A stretch of 64,000 bases of DNA from the NCBI GenBank assembly GCA_948579315.1, contig CAPAOL010000012.1:1-64000 (forward strand). Direction: 5' to 3'. Position numbers and translations under genes: made by a program. Source of the DNA: an uncultured Phocaeicola sp. Its GTDB lineage: Bacteria; Bacteroidota; Bacteroidia; Bacteroidales; Bacteroidaceae. The notes below the pieces were generated by a model. It searched no databases and was not told where the DNA came from. It was given only the letters and a program-made list of their open reading frames with translations. Of this stretch, positions 29,428 to 36,784 are shown piece after piece; the first letter of the stretch is position 1, and each line of letters starts with the position of its first letter.

Positions 29428-29449
29428 TATATATCTCTTAATAAGAGAT
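29428..29449. repeat. right inverted repeat of putative invertible promoter
   Basis: The exact reverse complement of 29246-29267, with core TCTCTTAATAAGAGA. The central base differs between the copies (T on the left, A on the right), so the match is exact only in inverted orientation. Confidence 0.85.
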
Positions 29450-29910
29450 ATATAATATTCCAACTTAGTATTTTTTCTATAAAGTTCTTGTAATAAGAGG
29501 ATTATCTCCAAAATCAAAGAATAAAACCCAAGTAAACTTTGCCTTTTCTTTTATTCAAGTTTGTCTATTAAAAAATAGTTGTATCAGCTATAATTCACAT
29601 AAAAAAACAAACCTATGACAATTGTCATATTACGGAAAAATATTGAATATTTGGAAGCTGATATTTTTTTCATAACAAATAGGTGGACGAAAACAGCATA
29701 ATGGTTTATGGCAATTGTTTCAAAATCTATCTGTAATCCGATTCTCCTTTACTATAAGGTATCTTCTGACAAAAGATAACAATAAAAAGAGATCATAGGC
29801 TGTGCCGACCTTGCAACAAACATATTCAACTCAGCCACATCAGAAAGTGCTATCATCTTTAGAGAGAACAAACACACATTTATTAAAAAAATACTAGACA
29901 CACTGATCCC

Positions 29911-29953
29911 GTCAAATGGAGGATACCTTGTGATATGATATCCTCTTTTTGAC
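29911..29953 (-). terminator. probable terminator of the recombinase gene
   Basis: On the minus strand GTCAAAAAGAGGATATC pairs with GGTATCCTCCATTTGAC with small mismatches, with a T-rich tract further on at 29882-29898. It is 26 bases past the recombinase stop. Confidence 0.55.
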
Positions 29954-29978
29954 AAGAAACAATATCTTTACCCTATTA

Positions 29979-30917
29979 TCACAAGAATTCCCTCAGCACC
30001 ACCATATTCGCTTTGTCTATCACGGTGGTATCCAATGCTGCCAGATAAATCAAAGTCGTTTTTTCCGAATCATGTCCCATCCCTTCACTTATCACAGAAA
30101 GAGGAATATGTTTGCCTCTGGCAACACTGGCCCATGAATGGCGCGCCACATACATAGTCAAAGGATGAACAAGCCCCAACTTTTTCCCTATTTCTTTTAG
30201 CCTTCTGTTCACCAAGCAAATTGAATTTTTATATTGCAATCTTTCATCTTTCCTGATATGAATTATAATAGGAAGCAGATAAGTCGAATAGTTTCCGGGA
30301 TATTTATCCACTATATCCTGCATGCATTTCTCCCATCTGATGGAAAGCAACTGACCGGTTTTCTTTCTTCTATAAGTCAGCATACCATTATTTAAATCTG
30401 TTTTTTTAAGAAAAGCCATGTCCACAAATGACATTCCCCGGGTATAAAAGCTGAACATAAACATATCACGCGCAAACTCCATTGACTGAGAGTGACTTAA
30501 ATCCATCTCCTTCAGTTGTCTGATTACTTTAAAAGAAATGGCCCGCTTCACCGTTTTTTCCACTCCCGTATAGACGTGCTTAAAAGGAAAACGCTGTCTG
30601 ATCACCCCTTTATCTACTGCACGATTATACGTTGCACGCAAAATACGCATATAAAAAGAAACGGTGTTCATACTTGCTCCCTGCTCCTTTAAATAAGTTT
30701 CATACCCCATCATCAACTCGGCATCCATATTGCTCAACAGAACATCCTTGCCATCCATAAATTTCATAAAACTGTTCAGTGTAGCTCTATACGTCTCACT
30801 GGTACGCAATTTTCCCGATTGTCTCAGACTGGCAATATTCACTTGCATAAAGGAAGACAGTGTCTTCTTACCTGAAAAGGATAATCTTTTACTTCTTACT
30901 CTAGTTGATTCCACCAT
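29979..30917 (-). CDS. tyrosine recombinase, probable DNA invertase
   Basis: A site-specific tyrosine recombinase of 312 residues from the ATG at 30917 (MVESTRVRSKRLSFSGKK), the typical start of short Bacteroides invertases; a longer frame to 31025 adds 36 unconvincing residues. A SAM-like core-binding domain (about 15-110) precedes the catalytic domain, with the first arginine in FYTRGMSFVDMAFL, a lysine in RRKKTGQ, the second arginine in YVARHSWAS and the nucleophile in TTLIYLAALD. The position of the usual first catalytic His is Tyr/Val-like (TMYVARH), as in many Bacteroidetes members. It adjoins a pair of inverted repeats around a promoter, so it probably flips that element. No integrated element surrounds it. 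Confidence 0.88.
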   Translation of the reverse strand: MVESTRVRSKRLSFSGKKTLSSFMQVNIASLRQSGKLRTSETYRATLNSFMKFMDGKDVLLSNMDAELMMGYETYLKEQGASMNTVSFYMRILRATYNRAVDKGVIRQRFPFKHVYTGVEKTVKRAISFKVIRQLKEMDLSHSQSMEFARDMFMFSFYTRGMSFVDMAFLKKTDLNNGMLTYRRKKTGQLLSIRWEKCMQDIVDKYPGNYSTYLLPIIIHIRKDERLQYKNSICLVNRRLKEIGKKLGLVHPLTMYVARHSWASVARGKHIPLSVISEGMGHDSEKTTLIYLAALDTTVIDKANMVVLREFL

Positions 30918-31087
30918 AATACTTGTTTTTAAGTTGATTCTTTTTTTCTGTAAAAACCTCAAGCCAAGATAAACGATTATTCCCAGCGGTCCTTTATAAG
31001 GTATGCAATAGGGGAGATTGTTCAAAGAAACAGGAATTTTTCACTGCATTTAAAAACAAAAACGCATGTTTATTCCTTTTAAAGAAT

Positions 31088-31095
31088 TATATTTG
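31088..31095 (+). promoter_or_regulatory. -7 promoter box of the L,D-transpeptidase pair
   Basis: TATATTTG matches TAnnTTTG, 20 bases before the ATG at 31116. Confidence 0.58.
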
Positions 31096-31115
31096 TAGAA
31101 GAAAGCCACAAACCT

Positions 31116-32144
31116 GTGTCTATGATGAAAAGAATAGAATTCATATATTTATTGACCGGTTTCTGTACAATCTGCTCGTGTACCTCGAAAGCAAATAGCG
31201 AAATTAAGGAAGTGATAACAGAGGTACACAATACTGTGACAGAAGCCATCACCGAGATTGTAGAAAAAGATATCAAACCCGAAGACATCAGGCTTGACAA
31301 GGAACTGCTGTATGATAAACATACTTTGAAGGATACCTATCCTTATAAAGACACCACCCGCCATTTCCAATGGGAGAAAATAAAGGAGCGGCTAGCATTG
31401 TTGGAGAATATTCGAAAAAAGCCGGCACAATGGTGCATCTTACAGAATTATAAAAACCGGAACGGAGAAGCGCCTTTAGTGAAAAGTTTTAAAAGGGATG
31501 CATACAAACGGATAGCCGACACATTGGGAGTGGAACGCTATCAGGGAATTCCCCTTTTCCTAACAGATGACACCCTTACTGCCGAACGCTACGGACTGGA
31601 TGGACTTCTTACCCGTCACCTAGGTGAGGAAGGAAAGTTCACCAAAGTAGAACCTGTCTTTATAGGTGGCGAATGGTATGCTCCGACAAAATATATAAAA
31701 CTGATTCCCGACAGCGTAGTGTTCAACAAAGCTATTTTTATAGACCGCCATAATCAGAATATAACTACTTTGGAACGGAAAGAAAAGGGCTACTGGCTGA
31801 TACGTAGCATGAATCCTGCTACAACAGGACAACATCGTCCTCCATACGCCCAAGAAACTCCATTGGGTATGTTCGTTCTGCAAGAGAAAAAGACCAAGAT
31901 GATTTTTCTAAAAGACGGTTCTGCCGCCACCGGTGGTTTTGCACCTTACGCCAGCCGTTTCAATAATGGTGGTTATATTCACGGAGTACCCACCAATGCA
32001 CCGGCAACAGGGATCATAGAATACAGTTATACGTTGGGTACCATCCCCCGCTCACATATGTGTGTAAGAAATGCCACCTCTCATGCCAAGTTTATTTTCG
32101 AATGGGCACCTGTTAATGAGACGATTATATTTGTTTTGGAATAG
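31116..32144 (+). CDS. L,D-transpeptidase (YkuD) lipoprotein
   Basis: A 342-residue lipoprotein (lipobox FCTICSC region) with a C-terminal YkuD catalytic domain. The domain shows TPLGMFVLQ, GGYIHGVPTN with the conserved histidine (His289), and IPRSHMCVRN with the catalytic cysteine (Cys316). The usual SHGC motif is SHMC here, with Met replacing Gly. The N-terminal 150 residues are a separate helical region. It should cross-link peptidoglycan or attach proteins to it in the periplasm. A second YkuD-type gene follows closely on the same strand. Confidence 0.88.
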   Translation: MSMMKRIEFIYLLTGFCTICSCTSKANSEIKEVITEVHNTVTEAITEIVEKDIKPEDIRLDKELLYDKHTLKDTYPYKDTTRHFQWEKIKERLALLENIRKKPAQWCILQNYKNRNGEAPLVKSFKRDAYKRIADTLGVERYQGIPLFLTDDTLTAERYGLDGLLTRHLGEEGKFTKVEPVFIGGEWYAPTKYIKLIPDSVVFNKAIFIDRHNQNITTLERKEKGYWLIRSMNPATTGQHRPPYAQETPLGMFVLQEKKTKMIFLKDGSAATGGFAPYASRFNNGGYIHGVPTNAPATGIIEYSYTLGTIPRSHMCVRNATSHAKFIFEWAPVNETIIFVLE

Positions 32145-32188
32145 AAATGTGCGTAACTTTGCACCCGTTATCCAGTTTTTCCATACGT

Positions 32189-32944
32189 ATGCAGAAAGCT
32201 TTTTTACTCCTGTTCCTATTCCTCTTTCCGTCGAGCAATGTATCGACCCGGACGGCTACACCCGAAAAGAAAGTTGCTACATCTGTCCCTGCACCTCAAA
32301 AAATGGACGGCGAACAATTATTCGAAGATATGCAATTGGGAGGGGTGGTCAATTTCCTGGCATTCCGACAGGCTGTGGCAGGATACAGCTTGATTAAACA
32401 AAAAAGCAAATCCATACTGACATTGATTGATTTCACCAAACCCTCTACCGAAAAACGTTTGTTTGTCTTTGACATGGAACAGAAAAAGATGCTATACTCA
32501 TCAGTGGTCTCTCATGGGAAAAACAGCGGCGAGAACTATGCTACCTCTTTCTCCAACGAAGTCGGCTCTTATAAAAGTTCCCTCGGCTTCTATCTTACCG
32601 GAAACACTTATCAAGGCAGAAACGGATACTCCCTTTTATTGGACGGGCTGGAAAAAGGAATCAATGACCGGGCCCGTGAACGTGCCATCGTAGTTCATGG
32701 CGCCGCATACGCCAACCCTTCCGTCTGCAAATCAGGCAGACTGGGACGAAGCTTCGGTTGTCCGGCTTTACCACAGGCACTGACCAAACCTATTATCAAT
32801 ACGATAAAAGGGGGAAGCGTACTCTTTATCTATGCCAATAATAAAGAGTATATGGCTAAAAGCTCTATTTTGCCTAACCAGACATCACAAGAATTATTTA
32901 CTGAAGCATGTGAAAGTGAGCAAACCGTTTCAGTTCATTTATAG
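32189..32944 (+). CDS. L,D-transpeptidase catalytic domain protein (YkuD_2)
   Basis: A 251-residue exported protein from the ATG at 32189, which begins the signal peptide MQKAFLLLFLFLFPSS; an upstream in-frame ATG at 32147 would add 14 residues before it. The C-terminal half has YkuD_2-type features: KRLFVFDMEQKKMLYSSVVS, HGKNSGENYATSFSNEVGS, IVVHGAAYANPSVC and the catalytic GRSFGCPALP. It probably trims or cross-links peptidoglycan. It lies 44 bases after the other L,D-transpeptidase gene, and the two probably form an operon. Confidence 0.87.
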   Translation: MQKAFLLLFLFLFPSSNVSTRTATPEKKVATSVPAPQKMDGEQLFEDMQLGGVVNFLAFRQAVAGYSLIKQKSKSILTLIDFTKPSTEKRLFVFDMEQKKMLYSSVVSHGKNSGENYATSFSNEVGSYKSSLGFYLTGNTYQGRNGYSLLLDGLEKGINDRARERAIVVHGAAYANPSVCKSGRLGRSFGCPALPQALTKPIINTIKGGSVLFIYANNKEYMAKSSILPNQTSQELFTEACESEQTVSVHL

Positions 32945-32966
32945 TTTCTCCCAGACGGTTCCTTCA

Positions 32967-33698
32967 TTATTTCTTAGTTATTTTCTTTTCTTCTGATTTC
33001 AAACGGCGTTCCACTTTCTTTAAATCTTCGCCTGCTGACAATTGTTCCGGATAGATTCCTCGGCTTAGCATCATATTCCGAACAGCCGTATTATTCTCAA
33101 TATGTTCTTTTTCAATTGATGACTGTCCATAAAGATCTTTTTGTTGTACGTTAATAGAAGCCATCTCGGCAGCAAAATCTTTTGCCTTAATGCTGATGGT
33201 TGGTAAGAAATCGGCCAGCAGACGACTGTCGGGCGCACCAAGTTTACGTTTTAGCAACGCTGTGTCAAGACGAAACAAGGCTTTATCTCCTTTTGAACGG
33301 ATAATGGCAAAACCTTTACTATCTACTCCGCGTTCATAAAGAACACCCGATAACAGCTTTTCCGTTTCAGCCAATTCTGTCCGTGCTTGAACCCGCTCAT
33401 AATCCAACAGACGTTGTTCCACCAATTCTGCACGCCTTGTCTGAACAGCAAAGTAGTTTTGAGCAAAAGCTATAGCCGGTTTACGCGCATCACCGTTTTG
33501 AGCAGTCAAATAACAGGCATAACGGGTAAGATAGATATCATCTATCTCTCTTTCTACACCAGACCCCACAGAAACCATTTTGCTGACATCAGCAAAATGG
33601 TAGGCCACATCTTCACCTGCATTCGTGCAAGCAGCTTTCGCTTTATTGATGATGGTCTCAAAGTTTCTCCACTGGGTATAACCCAATAAGGAATACAA
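32967..33698 (-). CDS. DinD-like DNA-damage-inducible protein, apparently missing its start
   Basis: A 243-residue reading frame from a TTG codon, matching DinD (DNA-damage-inducible protein D, a modulator of RecA filaments in E. coli): LLGYTQWRNFETIINKAK, the VGSGVEREIDDIYLTRYACY segment and TRRAELVEQRLLDYERVQAR. The frame continues upstream of the TTG without a stop as DYHGVKCWSVREL, which is conserved DinD sequence, until an in-frame TAG at 33752-33754. No ATG, GTG or TTG lies in between. The codons before the TAG (ATA AAA GAT) look like a decayed start. The protein is either N-terminally truncated or a recent pseudogene. Confidence 0.72.
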   Translation of the reverse strand: MYSLLGYTQWRNFETIINKAKAACTNAGEDVAYHFADVSKMVSVGSGVEREIDDIYLTRYACYLTAQNGDARKPAIAFAQNYFAVQTRRAELVEQRLLDYERVQARTELAETEKLLSGVLYERGVDSKGFAIIRSKGDKALFRLDTALLKRKLGAPDSRLLADFLPTISIKAKDFAAEMASINVQQKDLYGQSSIEKEHIENNTAVRNMMLSRGIYPEQLSAGEDLKKVERRLKSEEKKITKK

Positions 33699-34305
33699 CT
33701 CGCGTACACTCCAACACTTTACTCCATGATAATCACAAACGATACTTTCAAACTGCTTGAACTAATCTTTTATTTCCTCGGTTTTCATCATATATCCCCC
33801 CCTTATTACTTGTTATTACGTCAATGCCCTCCTTCTACTACAGAATTCACACTGCATATTTGCACAAATATAACCTTTTATTATCAGATCCGACCAACAA
33901 AACTCTTTTTCCTAACTATTTCGATTCTTATATTATCCGTTTCTTCTAGAACAGACTTATTCCAAGAGTTATTTTACATTTCATTAGTATCCATTTCAAA
34001 GCATATTTAAATCCATAAAAAACATTTTTCTTTATATACCCGACAAATAGCAAACTACCAAACGTCTTTTTTACTCTTTTTGATATTCTTTAAACTCGCG
34101 AGAATCGCTTAAACGCTTCCTTCTCGTCCCGTTCATCGAAATAATCAAATGAGAGAGTAGTTTGCCCTTAAAATCATTTCATACTATTTTGCTATCGTGT
34201 TCAAACAAAGATTGGAAATAAAAATAAGAGAATTGAATCTTTTCTAATTCAAAAACGAATAATTTGACTACTTTTGTCCGAGTTATTACTAATAAAACTA
34301 GCGAT
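33699..34305. other. intergenic region with dinD remnant
   Basis: About 600 bases before the next gene. The first 55 contain the untranslated conserved N-terminal codons of dinD. The rest is AT-rich; a weak hairpin with CGAGAA/TTCTCG arms occurs near 34097-34125, and the promoter of the next gene is at its right end. Confidence 0.5.
34269..34276 (+). promoter_or_regulatory. -7 promoter box of the SpmA/SpmB-like gene
   Basis: TACTTTTG matches TAnnTTTG 29 bases before the ATG at 34306. It lies inside the longer open frame from 34264, which argues for the shorter start. Confidence 0.6.
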
Positions 34306-35538
34306 ATGGTTTTGAACTACATTTGGATAGCCTTTTTTCTGATAGCCTTCGTGACAGCGTTGATGCGACTCGTTTTCCTAGGCGACACACAAGTGTTTCC
34401 CGAAATTATCAACTCTACTTTCAATTCCTCCAAAACCGCTTTTGAGATTTCATTGGGACTGACCGGTGTCCTTTCTCTTTGGCTGGGTATCATGAGAATA
34501 GGTGAACAGGGCGGAGTCATCACTCTGTTTTCCCGATTGCTGGGACCTCTGTTCAGCAAACTTTTTCCCGATATTCCCAAAGGACATCCAGTAACAGGCA
34601 GTATCTTTATGAACCTGGCGGCCAATATGCTGGGGCTGGATAATGCCGCCACTCCCTTAGGACTGAAAGCAATGGAGGGCCTGCAAGAATTGAACTCCAA
34701 GAAAGATACTGCCAGCAATCCCATGATCATGTTTCTGGTACTGAATACATCAGGGCTTACACTGATTCCTATCAGCATCATGGTATATCGTGCACAGCTG
34801 GGAGCAACCCAACCTACAGATATATTTGTACCCATCCTGCTGGCAACCTTCTTCTCCACTTTGGCAGGCATTGTAGCAGTAAGTATTTATCAGAGAATCA
34901 ATCTGTTTAACCGCACTATCCTCCTCTTTTTAGGAGGAATGAGTTTGCTGGTAGCAGGAATTATTTATTTCTTCAATACCTTGTCACGAGATCAGATAGA
35001 TATTTACTCCACTACCTTTGCCAATGTCTTTCTATTTCTTATCATCATCGGCTTTATTGTGGCAGGGTTCAGAAAAAGAATCAATGTCTACGACTCCTTT
35101 GTCGAAGGGGCCAAAGAAGGATTCAGCACCGCCGTGCGCATCATTCCTTATCTGGTAGCCATACTGGTAGGTATCGGAGTCTTCCGTGCATCGGGTGCGA
35201 TGGACTATTTGATTGACGGTATCGGCAACGCCGTAAAGCTATGCGGTATCGACAGTGATTTCGTAGGAGCGCTCCCTACGGCGCTGATGAAACCTTTGAG
35301 CGGAAGCGGGGCACGAGGGTTGATGGTAGATGCCATGACCACATACGGTCCCGATTCCTTTGTAGGCAGACTGTCCTGTATCTTCCAAGGCTCCACAGAC
35401 ACCACCTTTTATATTCTGGCGGTATATTTCGGCAGCGTAGGAATAGTGAGGACACGCCACGCCGTTCCTTGCGGACTGCTAGCCGATGCGGCAGGGGTCA
35501 TTGCAGCTATTCTTATCTGTTATCTTTTCTTCGGCTGA
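34306..35538 (+). CDS. SpmA/SpmB-type nucleoside-recognition (Gate) membrane protein
   Basis: A 410-residue polytopic membrane protein in which SpmA-like and SpmB-like halves are fused, each with a Gate/nucleoside-recognition domain. The first half contains FNSSKTAFEISLGLTGVLSLWLGIMRIGEQGG, read here as the FEISLGLTGVLSLWLG core, with NMLGLDNAATPLGLKAM. The second half contains FVEGAKEGFSTAVRIIPYLVA and LMKPLSGSGARGLMVD. The role in non-sporulating Bacteroidales is unknown; transport of nucleosides or small solutes is only suggested by the domain name. The ATG at 34306 is chosen because a promoter box overlaps the longer frame. Confidence 0.85.
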   Translation: MVLNYIWIAFFLIAFVTALMRLVFLGDTQVFPEIINSTFNSSKTAFEISLGLTGVLSLWLGIMRIGEQGGVITLFSRLLGPLFSKLFPDIPKGHPVTGSIFMNLAANMLGLDNAATPLGLKAMEGLQELNSKKDTASNPMIMFLVLNTSGLTLIPISIMVYRAQLGATQPTDIFVPILLATFFSTLAGIVAVSIYQRINLFNRTILLFLGGMSLLVAGIIYFFNTLSRDQIDIYSTTFANVFLFLIIIGFIVAGFRKRINVYDSFVEGAKEGFSTAVRIIPYLVAILVGIGVFRASGAMDYLIDGIGNAVKLCGIDSDFVGALPTALMKPLSGSGARGLMVDAMTTYGPDSFVGRLSCIFQGSTDTTFYILAVYFGSVGIVRTRHAVPCGLLADAAGVIAAILICYLFFG

Positions 35539-35549
35539 AATACTTTCCT

Positions 35550-35557
35550 TATCTTTG
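35550..35557 (+). promoter_or_regulatory. -7 promoter box of ybeY
   Basis: TATCTTTG matches TAnnTTTG, 25 bases before the ATG at 35583. Confidence 0.55.
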
Positions 35558-35582
35558 TACATTATAAAAAAATAATCAGCCT

Positions 35583-35999
35583 ATGATAAGTTATCAAACC
35601 GAAGGGGTAAAAATGCCCGATATCAAAAAGAAAGAAACCACCGGATGGATTAAAGAAGTAGCCGCCTGCTATGGAAAAAGAGTGGGAGAAATCGCCTATA
35701 TCTTCTGTTCGGACGATAAAATTCTGGAAGTGAACCGACAGTATCTGCAACATGATTATTACACGGATATCATCACTTTCGACTATTGTGAAGGCGACCG
35801 TATTTCCGGCGACTTATTCATCAGCTTGGATACTGTCCGCAGCAATGCAGAACAATTTGAGCAACCCTACGACCGCGAGCTTCACCGGGTGATTATTCAT
35901 GGTATCCTGCACTTGTGCGGCATCAACGACAAAGGCCCCGGTGAACGGGAGATTATGGAAGCCGCCGAAAACAAAGCGCTGGCATTGATTTCCCTATAA
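35583..35999 (+). CDS. ybeY: endoribonuclease YbeY
   Basis: A 138-residue metal-dependent RNase involved in 16S rRNA 3'-end maturation and ribosome quality control. The signature HGILHLCGIND near residue 105-115 carries two of the three usual zinc-binding histidines. The third ligand position of the HGxLHLxGyDH consensus is Asp rather than His. The upstream SDDKILEVNRQYLQHDYYTD and the DIITFDYCEGDRISGDLFIS strand are typical. It has its own -7 box and a terminator downstream. Confidence 0.92.
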   Translation: MISYQTEGVKMPDIKKKETTGWIKEVAACYGKRVGEIAYIFCSDDKILEVNRQYLQHDYYTDIITFDYCEGDRISGDLFISLDTVRSNAEQFEQPYDRELHRVIIHGILHLCGINDKGPGEREIMEAAENKALALISL

Positions 36000-36032
36000 C
36001 AGGACATACAAGGCAGAACAACCTATAAAAGC

Positions 36033-36070
36033 TACGGGCATAGTTCGCAAGAATGATTGCCCGTAACCTT
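36033..36070 (+). terminator. terminator after ybeY
   Basis: TACGGGCA (36033-36040) pairs with TGCCCGTA (36058-36065), followed by ACCTTTT. Confidence 0.6.
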
Positions 36071-36225
36071 TTAAAGACATGCCCATAATTAGGAAAACTT
36101 TCCGCCGGACGGATAAAAAACATCGAAAGCTGTACATGCACAGCTACATTTCTTCCCTTATCTTCTTGCTTTTTCGGATTAATTGCTTTATTTTGTGAAT
36201 TGAAAAACAGATAAACACAAAATAT

Positions 36226-36759
36226 ATGGAAGCTAACGTATATTTTTTCGCTGCATTAGTAAGTACGGGAATCTTTCTTCTGCAATTCATCTTATCCATC
36301 TTTTTCGGCAGTATGGACACCGACATAGACGTTAATGCCGATGGCAACGCCGATATAGACATGAGCAGCGTACTCTCCTTCAAAGGACTGATTCATTTCT
36401 GCATGGGTTTCGGTTGGTTCATGTATTTATGTCAGCCTCCCTACATTGTCTTACATTACCTGGGCGCCGTGATAAGCGGCAGCTTTTTTGTCTTCGTCCT
36501 GGCTTGGATTTATAAACTCTGCTATAAGCTGAAACAAGAAAACAAGCCCGAACAGGGAGAAGAATTAATAGGCAGGAAATGCGAAATATATACCCGCTGC
36601 CAAGAACAAGAACAGGCAGGAACAGACTATGTGGTCTATATCGCCATCAATGGCGCACAAAGAGAACTTACCGTGCGGAGCATACAGGGTAAAAGCTACC
36701 GGGAAGGCGATATCCTCACACTGAAGAATTACAAGGAAGGAATCTATTATATTGATTAA
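36226..36759 (+). CDS. NfeD-like membrane protein, partner of flotillin
   Basis: A 177-residue protein with two or three transmembrane helices (FFAALVSTGIFLLQFILSIF, then LHYLGAVISGSFFVFVLAWI) and a C-terminal beta-rich domain resembling the NfeD OB-fold (EELIGRKCEIYT, GTDYVVYIAINGAQRELTVR, YREGDILTLKNYKEGIYYI). A loop between the first helices is Asp-rich (MDTDIDVNADGNADIDM). The gene stops 25 bases before a flotillin gene, the classical NfeD-flotillin (YqiJ-YqiK-like) pair. The pair probably organises membrane microdomains; the assignment rests on the C-terminal fold pattern and the neighbour. Confidence 0.78.
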   Translation: MEANVYFFAALVSTGIFLLQFILSIFFGSMDTDIDVNADGNADIDMSSVLSFKGLIHFCMGFGWFMYLCQPPYIVLHYLGAVISGSFFVFVLAWIYKLCYKLKQENKPEQGEELIGRKCEIYTRCQEQEQAGTDYVVYIAINGAQRELTVRSIQGKSYREGDILTLKNYKEGIYYID

Positions 36760-36784
36760 ATAAACCCTAAAAACGCAATCATTT

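Larger units (their letters stand above)
29210..29978. other. gene-free region with invertible element
   Basis: About 770 very AT-rich bases without a supported gene between the recombinase stop and the AraC-type start. It contains the pair of inverted repeats with an internal promoter (29246-29449) and the recombinase terminator (29911-29953). The remaining stretch, 29460-29900, shows no gene or repeat. Confidence 0.6.

Noticed and set aside
29752..29955. 67-codon frame on the minus strand downstream of the recombinase
   Set aside because: It spans the recombinase terminator and has no recognisable protein features.
29979..31025. Integrase of a prophage or conjugative element
   Set aside because: No phage, mobilisation or transposition genes and no attachment-site repeats are near; the flanking genes are ordinary chromosomal ones.
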